The notes under the pieces were generated by a model that was given only the letters and a program-made list of their open reading frames with translations, was not told the DNA's origin and made no database searches. A stretch of 8,770 nt of DNA from an uncultured Saprospiraceae bacterium (GTDB lineage Bacteria; Bacteroidota; Bacteroidia; Chitinophagales; Saprospiraceae), in contig CALCSX010000413.1 in assembly GCA_937894165.1 (NCBI GenBank), forward strand, positions 1 through 8,770, given 5' to 3'. Numbering within the stretch: position 1 is the first letter of the stretch; every line of letters begins with the position of its first letter. This document shows, piece by piece, positions 1 to 4,619 of the stretch. The position numbers and the translations under genes were made by a program.

Positions 1-816
1 TTGAACACCTTTATTCTTAAACGCAGAACCACACATTACCGGAGTAATTTTCATCTCGATAACTGCTTGTCTCAAAGCAGCTCTCATTTCCTCAATAGTA
101 ATTGAATCCGGATCGTCAAAAAATTTCTCCAACAATTTATCGTCAAATTCTGCAATTTGCTCTACTAATTCAGCTCTTTTCTCATGAACAAGTTCTTTCA
201 AATCTTCAGGTATTTCAATAAATACCGGAGTTGATCCAAAATCTTCTTCATTCCAAATAAATGCCTTGTTAGTAACCAAGTCAACTACTCCTTTGAAAGT
301 CTCTTCATTTCCGATAGGAACTTGCAAAGGCATAGCATTAGCTCCAAGTTTAGCCTTCATATCCGCTATTACATTGAAATAGTCAGCACCTGATCTATCC
401 ATTTTATTTACGAATGCTATTCTAGGCACTTTATATCTGTCTGCCTGGCGCCAAACTGTCTCAGATTGAGGCTCAACACCATCAACTGCAGAGAACAAAG
501 CGATAACACCATCCAAAACTCTCAATGATCTTTCTACCTCAACAGTAAAATCCACGTGACCCGGAGTATCGATAATATTAAAATCATACTCCTGACCATC
601 TACTGTCCACATACACTTAGTTGCAGCAGATGTGATCGTAATACCCCTCTCCTGCTCCTGCTCCATCCAGTCCATTGTGGCTGCACCATCATGTACCTCA
701 CCAATATTGTGTGAAACACCTGTGTAAAATAATATCCTTTCAGTTGTAGTGGTTTTACCTGCATCAATATGTGCAGCAATACCTATATTTCTTGTAAATC
801 TGAGATCTCTTGCCAT
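1..816 (-). CDS. fusA: Elongation factor G, N-terminal 272 residues (C-terminus beyond window)
   Basis: EF-G is the ribosomal translocase: it binds GTP, moves tRNA and mRNA through the ribosome and, with RRF, recycles ribosomes in the cytoplasm. My translation begins MARDLRFTRNIGIAAHIDAG and shows the full GTPase core: P-loop AHIDAGKT (residues 15-22), switch I RGITI (57-61), DTPGH (83-87) and NKMD (137-140). The fragment then continues into the G' insert and stops at the window edge after GVQ, so roughly 60% of a normal ~700-residue EF-G is missing. The ATG at 814-816 is the conserved family start. It lies 28 bases after rpsG with no Shine-Dalgarno sequence, which is normal in Bacteroidota. 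It is third in the str operon rpsL-rpsG-fusA and presumably co-transcribed. A second, paralogous EF-G is unlikely, given the operon position. Confidence 0.97.
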   Translation of the reverse strand, partial: MARDLRFTRNIGIAAHIDAGKTTTTERILFYTGVSHNIGEVHDGAATMDWMEQEQERGITITSAATKCMWTVDGQEYDFNIIDTPGHVDFTVEVERSLRVLDGVIALFSAVDGVEPQSETVWRQADRYKVPRIAFVNKMDRSGADYFNVIADMKAKLGANAMPLQVPIGNEETFKGVVDLVTNKAFIWNEEDFGSTPVFIEIPEDLKELVHEKRAELVEQIAEFDDKLLEKFFDDPDSITIEEMRAALRQAVIEMKITPVMCGSAFKNKGVQ

Positions 817-844
817 GGCAATTATATAACTATTTATTTTTTAA

Positions 845-1312
845 TTAAACTCTAAAGTGCGCAAATGCTCTATTTGATTCCGCCATCTTGTGCGTATCCT
901 CTTTTCTCTTTACTGCAGCACCTTCACCTCTACTAGCAGCCAATATTTCAGCAGCTAATTTTTCAGCAGTACCCTTGCCACTTCTCTGACGTGCAAATTT
1001 GATAAGCCACTTCATTCCAATGGAAATCTTACGAGCAGCAGGTAACTCTGTTGGAATCTGGAAAGTTGCTCCACCGATTCTACGGCTTCTAACTTCCACC
1101 TGAGGCGTAGCATTGGCTAATGCTTTTTTCCAGATCTCATGTGGATCTTCCTCAGACTTTGCTTTCACAGCATCCATTGCATCATAAAAAATAGTGAAAG
1201 CAGTACTCTTCTTGCCCTCATACATTAAATGATTTACAAATCGAGTCACTTCCGTGTCTTTGTATCTTACGTCAGGAGTTAATTTTCTGACAATGGGTTT
1301 CCTTTTTCTCAT
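845..1312 (-). CDS. rpsG: 30S ribosomal protein S7
   Basis: S7 is a primary assembly protein of the 30S head; it binds 16S rRNA directly and lines the E-site exit channel. The 155-residue product matches the usual bacterial length (about 156). It carries the family signature near the N-terminus (NHLMYEGKKSTA, 27-38), the central RRIGGATFQIP segment (77-87) and the conserved C-terminal KRKEDTHKMAESNRAFAH (135-152). The ATG at 1310-1312 gives the expected MRKRKPIVRKLTPD start, with a weak AAGAG four to eight bases upstream. It sits 38 bases after rpsL and 28 bases before fusA on the same strand. In E. coli S7 represses its own operon through the rpsL-rpsG spacer. Here that spacer is only 38 bases and I see no comparable structure in it, so that control is not supported. 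Confidence 0.98.
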   Translation of the reverse strand: MRKRKPIVRKLTPDVRYKDTEVTRFVNHLMYEGKKSTAFTIFYDAMDAVKAKSEEDPHEIWKKALANATPQVEVRSRRIGGATFQIPTELPAARKISIGMKWLIKFARQRSGKGTAEKLAAEILAASRGEGAAVKRKEDTHKMAESNRAFAHFRV

Positions 1313-1350
1313 CTCTTTTTAAAATATTAGATTTGACTATTAATCCTTGA

Positions 1351-1722
1351 TTATTTAGGTCGCTTAGTACCGTATTTAGACCTACTCTTCTTCCTGTTAT
1401 TCACACCCGCAGTATCGAGCGCACCTCTCACGATAGTATATCGAACACCCGGCAAATCCTTTACCCGACCCCCCGCGATCAATACGATGGAGTGCTCTTG
1501 AAGATTGTGTCCTTCACCCGGAATATAAGCTATCACTTCAATTCCATTTGTCAATCGAACTTTCGCAACTTTTCTTAACGCTGAGTTCGGCTTCTTAGGA
1601 GTAGTAGTGTATACACGCGTACATACTCCCCTTCTCTGAGGACTAGCTTCCAAAGCTCTCGATTTACTCGGTACAAACACCACCTTTCTACCTTTTCTAA
1701 CCAACTGATTAATTGTAGGCAT
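1351..1722 (-). CDS. rpsL: 30S ribosomal protein S12
   Basis: S12 sits at the decoding centre of the 30S subunit and influences fidelity. The 123-residue product is family length and aligns over its whole span with bacterial S12. It has the two decoding loops intact: TTTPKKPNSALRK (39-51) and GRVKDLPGVRY (85-95). Lys43, Lys88 and Pro91, the positions where substitutions classically give streptomycin resistance or dependence, are all wild type, so the gene predicts streptomycin sensitivity at this target. Asp89, the residue methylthiolated in E. coli, is present. The start ATG (1720-1722) gives MPTINQLVRKGR. It is the first gene of the str operon and is preceded by a convincing promoter and a leader of about 90 bases. 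The tail ends at KRPK. Confidence 0.98.
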   Translation of the reverse strand: MPTINQLVRKGRKVVFVPSKSRALEASPQRRGVCTRVYTTTPKKPNSALRKVAKVRLTNGIEVIAYIPGEGHNLQEHSIVLIAGGRVKDLPGVRYTIVRGALDTAGVNNRKKSRSKYGTKRPK

Positions 1723-1815
1723 ATTAATTATTTATTTTTTCTTAAAACTTTTAACCTAATCTTTGTCACAACTAGGTGATTTTCAAAATTATAGTACATG
1801 CTTTATCAAAAGCGA
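1723..1815 (-). other. Putative 5' leader of the str operon mRNA
   Basis: If the promoter at 1819-1849 is used, transcription starts near 1812-1815 and leaves about 90 untranslated bases before the rpsL ATG. The leader contains a weak stem: ACCTA (1754-1758) pairs with TAGGT (1773-1777), and the inner TTG/CAA could stack further. It is AT-rich and has no Shine-Dalgarno sequence next to the start. Leaders of ribosomal protein operons often hold autoregulatory binding sites, but nothing here matches a known S7 or S12 target. Its role is inferred from position only. Confidence 0.35.
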
Positions 1816-1818
1816 ACG

Positions 1819-1849
1819 CAAAAATACGATTAATTTTTATTAATCCAAA
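1819..1849 (-). promoter_or_regulatory. Bacteroidota-type sigma-A promoter for rpsL-rpsG-fusA
   Basis: Read on the minus strand, a TTTG box (1849-1846) is followed by exactly 19 bases and then TATTTTTG (1826-1819). This fits the phylum's primary-sigma consensus of TTTG at -33 and TAnnTTTG at -7. Transcription would start around 1812-1815, pointing into rpsL. An AT-rich tract and a perfect inverted repeat lie immediately upstream. The match is direct from sequence; activity is inferred. Confidence 0.75.
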
Positions 1850-1872
1850 AATGCAATCTATTTTATTGCATT
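1850..1872. repeat. 8-bp inverted repeat just upstream of the rpsL promoter
   Basis: AATGCAAT (1850-1857) and ATTGCATT (1865-1872) form a perfect inverted repeat with a 7-base spacer. The repeat abuts the -33 box of the rpsL promoter and lies between it and the divergent acetyltransferase gene. The position suits an activator or repressor site, or a UP-like element, but AT-rich DNA produces such repeats by chance. No known regulator site matches. Confidence 0.4.
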
Positions 1873-1938
1873 ATTTTTTGCCTTATTTTTTATTTCGTCT
1901 AAATTTTCCTTATTTGAGGACACAAAAGTACATATTCA

Positions 1939-2382
1939 ATGGCAAATCTCCTACTTCGTAATGCAAATTCTTCTGATTTATCAGAAATATTAATATTGGT
2001 TAAACATCTTGCCAAATTCGAAAAGGCTGAAAATGAAGTCACCGCCACCATCGAAATCTATCAGGAAAATTTTCTCCGGCAATTCTTCTGCACCATTGCC
2101 GAGCTTGATGGAGAGATCGTTGGCATTTCTCTCTATTATTATGGTTTCTCTACATGGAAAGGTAAAATGTTATATCTCGACGACCTTTTCGTGCCGGAAC
2201 AATATAGAGGCAGGGGAATCGGGAAAGCACTTGTCCATGATTTATTTAAAACGGCTAACGAGAACAATTGCCAAATGGTAAAATGGCAAGTCCTTGACTG
2301 GAATACAGAAGCAATAGAGTTTTATAAAAAAATCGGGATGCAGATTGAAACGGAATGGTATAATTGTAAAAAAATTCTCTAA
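1939..2382 (+). CDS. GNAT-family N-acetyltransferase, SSAT (diamine acetyltransferase)-like
   Basis: This is a 147-residue single-domain acetyltransferase that would transfer acetyl from acetyl-CoA to an amine in the cytoplasm. The acetyl-CoA pyrophosphate loop is clear at residues 89-95 (YRGRGIG, the R/Q-x-x-G-x-G motif). It is preceded by the beta-4 strand LYLDDLFVPE (78-87). VKWQVLDWN (114-122) and AIEFYKKIG (125-133) supply the beta-5 region and the usual general-acid tyrosine (Tyr129). The pattern GK-LYL-D-FV, YRG-GIG, V-WN, FYK--G closely follows eukaryotic spermidine/spermine acetyltransferase SAT1 and its bacterial relatives, so a polyamine or other small amine is a plausible substrate, not a demonstrated one. 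The ATG at 1939 precedes the start of the fold (LLLRNANSSDL) directly. It diverges from the str operon; its stop is one base from the stop of the convergent prenyl synthase gene. Confidence 0.9.
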   Translation: MANLLLRNANSSDLSEILILVKHLAKFEKAENEVTATIEIYQENFLRQFFCTIAELDGEIVGISLYYYGFSTWKGKMLYLDDLFVPEQYRGRGIGKALVHDLFKTANENNCQMVKWQVLDWNTEAIEFYKKIGMQIETEWYNCKKIL

Positions 2383-2383
2383 A

Positions 2384-3358
2384 CTATTGCTCTCTTACAA
2401 ATAAGGACCGTGCAAATTTCTCAAGTTTTTCTTTTCTTTCTTTCTCCACATTTACCCCTGCCAGTTTTTTCATCGCATTATTAAAGTAATTCTCCTGAAT
2501 AAGTTTTGCTCTGTCCTTCACACCGGCCTCACTAAAAAAGCGGTGCACCATAAGCAACTTCTCCTCCTTCGAATGCGTGTCGGATAAATATACTTTTTGG
2601 AACTCTTCCCGCTCATGAGCCAAATTATCCAAGCAACTTATATATAGGAATGTCTTTTTCCCTCTATATATATCACCCCCTATTTCCTTACCTACCAGGT
2701 TGCCCTCTCCATAGGCATCCAAAATATCATCTTGAATTTGAAAGGCCATACCCAGATCTAAAGCAAAACCCTCTAATAATTCCTGATCCTCCTCCCCCGC
2801 TCCGGCGCTCATAGACCCCAGTTTCATACATGCTCCCAACAAGACAGCCGTTTTATATTCTATCATTTTGCAATAACTCATAAAATCAACCTCATCCCTC
2901 TTTTCAAACTCCATATCCCACTGTTGCCCCTCACAAATTTTCGTACCAATATCTGTAAAATATTTCAATGCTTTTACACACCACGGCGTCTCAGAATAAT
3001 CTAGTATTAAATTATAAGCCTTCAGCAGCATCACATCACCCGACAATATCGCTGTTGCCATGTCATATTTAATATGAACCGTTTGCTGACCCCTTCTCAA
3101 GAATGATTCATCCATTATATCATCATGCACGAGCGTAAAATTATGAAATATTTCAAGGGCATGAGCCAAATTTAATTTGTCTTCCACTTCATCATTATAT
3201 AAATTGACTGCCATCAGAAGCAAAATCGGTCTTATCCGCTTTCCTCCAATATTCATGATATAGTTTACAGGATCATACAAACCTTTTGGCTCCTTATTTA
3301 TAGATGCATTGTTTAAATATTCCCAATAGATTTTCGACAATTCCTCAATAGATTTCAT
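2384..3358 (-). CDS. Polyprenyl (isoprenyl) diphosphate synthase, trans type
   Basis: This cytoplasmic enzyme condenses IPP with an allylic diphosphate to build FPP, GGPP or a longer chain for quinones, carotenoids or the lipid carrier. The 324 residues are family length. GGKRIRP (38-44) binds IPP. The first Asp-rich motif is DDIMD (79-83), followed by RRG (88-90). The second is QDDILD (209-214), then GGDI and GKKTFLY (near 227-239). The first motif lacks the two-residue insertion of the typical bacterial FPP synthase (IspA). Phe74, five residues before it, is the position where an aromatic residue limits chain length in archaeal type GGPP synthases. A short product (C15-C20) is therefore likelier than a long one, but this is inference. 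The ATG at 3356-3358 gives MKSIEELSKIYW, matching relatives. It converges on the acetyltransferase gene with a 1-base gap. Confidence 0.93.
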   Translation of the reverse strand: MKSIEELSKIYWEYLNNASINKEPKGLYDPVNYIMNIGGKRIRPILLLMAVNLYNDEVEDKLNLAHALEIFHNFTLVHDDIMDESFLRRGQQTVHIKYDMATAILSGDVMLLKAYNLILDYSETPWCVKALKYFTDIGTKICEGQQWDMEFEKRDEVDFMSYCKMIEYKTAVLLGACMKLGSMSAGAGEEDQELLEGFALDLGMAFQIQDDILDAYGEGNLVGKEIGGDIYRGKKTFLYISCLDNLAHEREEFQKVYLSDTHSKEEKLLMVHRFFSEAGVKDRAKLIQENYFNNAMKKLAGVNVEKERKEKLEKFARSLFVREQ

Positions 3359-3406
3359 CAGACAATTTTAATAATAGTTCATATATGTCTAATCTTTCAC
3401 TTGTAG

Positions 3407-3604
3407 ACGGGACAATACAATATTTTGGCGCAAGATACTAAAAATGCCTATACAGTTAAGAAGACTCTTAAGGATTTAAAAATTGATGACCTATTATTTG
3501 AAGGTGAAATGATAACAAATGTTCTCTTTCAATCGAAAACAACAGGGAAATCATATTCCGAAACATACAGGAATCTGAAAGTTTTCCGGCTATTAATTAG
3601 TTAA
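3407..3604 (+). pseudogene. Possible remnant of an exported-protein gene (no proper start)
   Basis: Between the prenyl synthase and the Cys-rich gene (3359-3695) the only coding-like stretch is a 65-codon open frame from 3407 to a TAA at 3602-3604. It has no ATG near its 5' end; TTG at 3425 is the only early candidate. The reading LAQDTKNAYTVKKTLKDL resembles the region just after a signal-peptide cleavage site (LAQ-D), as if the signal sequence upstream had been lost. I do not recognise a family. It may be a decayed gene or chance. The remainder of the gap (3605-3695) is very AT-rich and presumably holds the promoter of the next gene, although no full TTTG/TAnnTTTG pair is visible. Confidence 0.22.
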
Positions 3605-3695
3605 AAATTTGTTATAATTATTAAATTATTAAAAAAATCAATGATAATGCTTACCTTTATAGGATTAATCTCAATTCATTAAAAAAAATTCTAAT

Positions 3696-4055
3696 ATGAA
3701 AAATTTACTAATTTGTCTTTGCTTTAGTTTTTTTGGTCTTGCCACTACTTATGCTCAAACAGAAACTGTTGCCACTTCTACTGAACAAAAAGTTGAAGCT
3801 AAGAAAGATTGTGCAGGTCATGCGTCTGCAGATGGAGAGAAAAAAGCTTGTTGCGCTTCTAAAGCTGGAGCAGGAACGGCTGAAGCGACATCAAACAAAG
3901 ATAAAAAAGCATGTTCAGGTAAAGATAAAGATGGCAAAGCATGTTGTGCAAACAAAAAAGGCAAAACTGCTTCAGTAGAAACTAAAAATCAACCTGCTTT
4001 GATGAAGGCAGAACAGCCGGTCATGTCAAGAACGAAAGCTACAAGCGAAAATTAA
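3696..4055 (+). CDS. Small exported Lys/Cys-rich protein with two CC-containing repeats
   Basis: I do not recognise a named family for this 119-residue protein. Residues 1-20 form a signal peptide (Lys2, hydrophobic LLICLCFSFFGLA, cleavage likely after TYA-Q at 20/21), so the mature protein should be periplasmic or outside the cell. The mature part is hydrophilic and low in complexity. It holds two imperfect repeats, about residues 36-56 and 70-88, each with a lone Cys followed by DG-x-K-ACCA-x-K: Cys39 with Cys52-Cys53, and Cys73 with Cys83-Cys84. The many Lys residues and paired Cys, with His42, suggest metal binding or a disulfide-linked structural role; both are inference. The C-terminal third (90-119) lacks Cys and looks disordered. 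The ATG at 3696 is the only start in frame with the signal sequence. It is monocistronic, ending at a strong terminator 25 bases downstream. Confidence 0.8.
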   Translation: MKNLLICLCFSFFGLATTYAQTETVATSTEQKVEAKKDCAGHASADGEKKACCASKAGAGTAEATSNKDKKACSGKDKDGKACCANKKGKTASVETKNQPALMKAEQPVMSRTKATSEN

Positions 4056-4079
4056 GATTTTAATTTTCTCAAAAGTTTT

Positions 4080-4104
4080 AGGGTGCTTTTCGGCACCCTT
4101 TTTT
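4080..4104 (+). terminator. Intrinsic terminator after the Cys-rich gene
   Basis: AGGGTGC (4080-4086) pairs perfectly with GCACCCT (4093-4099) around a TTTTCG loop, and the 3' arm runs into six T residues (4099-4104). This is a textbook Rho-independent terminator on the plus strand, 25 bases after the stop codon at 4055. It separates the Cys-rich gene from the next gene, whose start is only 23 bases further on. Confidence 0.9.
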
Positions 4105-4127
4105 ATTCTTAAAAAATTTAAAAAGTT

Positions 4128-4367
4128 ATGCAAGTAATTATCGATATCAGTATGTATCCCTTCACTGAAAATTATGAAACACCTATTTTGGAATTTATTG
4201 AGCGTCTGAATGCTCATGAAAATGTAGAAATTGAAACCAATACCCTCAGCACCCAAATTCGTGGTGATTACGACCAAGTAATGGCTATTTTGACGAGTGA
4301 AATGAAGCTGACTTTTCAGAATGAGATGAAATCACTTTTTGTTATAAAGAGTTTTCGATTGGTTTAG
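4128..4367 (+). CDS. YkoF/DUF77-type small protein (putative thiamine/HMP-binding fold)
   Basis: This 79-residue cytoplasmic protein resembles the MTH1187/YkoF (DUF77) family: a ferredoxin-like domain that in B. subtilis YkoF binds thiamine or hydroxymethylpyrimidine. The visible pattern is a first strand IDISMYPF (5-12), a helix ILEFIERLNAHENV (20-33), then IETNTLSTQIRGDYDQVM (35-52) with the conserved Ser/Thr-Thr-x-I-x-G-D, a second helix AILTSEMKLTF, and a final strand SLFVIKSFRLV. It is one domain, about the length of single-domain members. Ligand binding is inferred from the family and is uncertain for this short version; no thiamine gene is nearby. The ATG at 4128 lies 23 bases past a strong terminator, leaving almost no room for its own promoter. 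It may depend on read-through or on a promoter overlapping the terminator. Confidence 0.7.
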   Translation: MQVIIDISMYPFTENYETPILEFIERLNAHENVEIETNTLSTQIRGDYDQVMAILTSEMKLTFQNEMKSLFVIKSFRLV

Positions 4368-4372
4368 AATTT

Positions 4373-4580
4373 GGGCGTGCCCTGCGAGATGTTCAAATCA
4401 TTCTACACTTTGTCCTTCATAAAATTACTCTTTTAAATCTCGCTGAGAAGATATAAAATCTCGCAGGTCGGTCCCCTACAGAGTTCCGTACTGCCTCCGC
4501 TAAGGCTGCGACAGCACCAACCTTGTCTTCCCTAAATCTTGACTCGCAAGGCTGTCCTTCGGGCACCTCACGCAAGGTAC
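4373..4580. repeat. GC-rich non-coding stretch with inverted repeats, probable interspersed repeat element
   Basis: The gap between the YkoF-type gene and hutU is not coding in any convincing frame. It opens with the near-palindrome GGGCGTGCCC (4373-4382). It contains a perfect 10-bp inverted repeat, CCTGCGAGAT (4381-4390) and ATCTCGCAGG (4458-4467). It also has a CCTTG/CAAGG pair (4521-4525, 4547-4551) and a direct repeat CGCAAGG (4545-4551, 4571-4577). Counting 4461-4580 gives about 58% G+C, clearly above the flanks. GGGCGTGCCC openings and CTCGCAGG stems remind me of multicopy intergenic repeats in Bacteroidota genomes, but only one copy is visible here, so repeat status is inference. It may also act as the 3' end signal for hutU and the YkoF-type gene. 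Confidence 0.5.
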
Positions 4581-4619
4581 TGATTTCGAAACTATTATAC
4601 AGAATAATTAAAGTTTATA

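Noticed and set aside
1420..1600. Possible streptomycin-resistance changes in rpsL
   Set aside because: Lys43, Lys88 and Pro91 are all wild type.
1923..1930. Second minus-strand -7-like box (TACTTTTG) near the acetyltransferase start
   Set aside because: It has no TTG/TTTG box 19 bases upstream; the promoter at 1819-1849 is complete and closer to rpsL.
1776..1961. 61-codon plus-strand frame across the rpsL-acetyltransferase intergenic region
   Set aside because: It lies over the rpsL promoter, is rich in Ile/Phe/Leu because the DNA is AT-rich, shows no family pattern and overlaps the start of the well-supported acetyltransferase gene.
2009..2281. 90-codon frame inside the acetyltransferase gene
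   Set aside because: Out-of-frame shadow of the acetyltransferase, with no plausible domain.
3733..3978. 81-codon frame inside the Cys-rich gene
   Set aside because: Shadow frame of repetitive Lys-rich codons; the signal peptide and Cys pattern are in the other frame.
4026..4277. 83-codon minus-strand frame
   Set aside because: It runs through the terminator hairpin and antisense to the YkoF-type gene, with no recognisable domain.
4373..4580. CRISPR array or tRNA in the GC-rich gap
   Set aside because: Repeats are not regularly spaced or identical, and no cloverleaf or CCA-type acceptor can be drawn.
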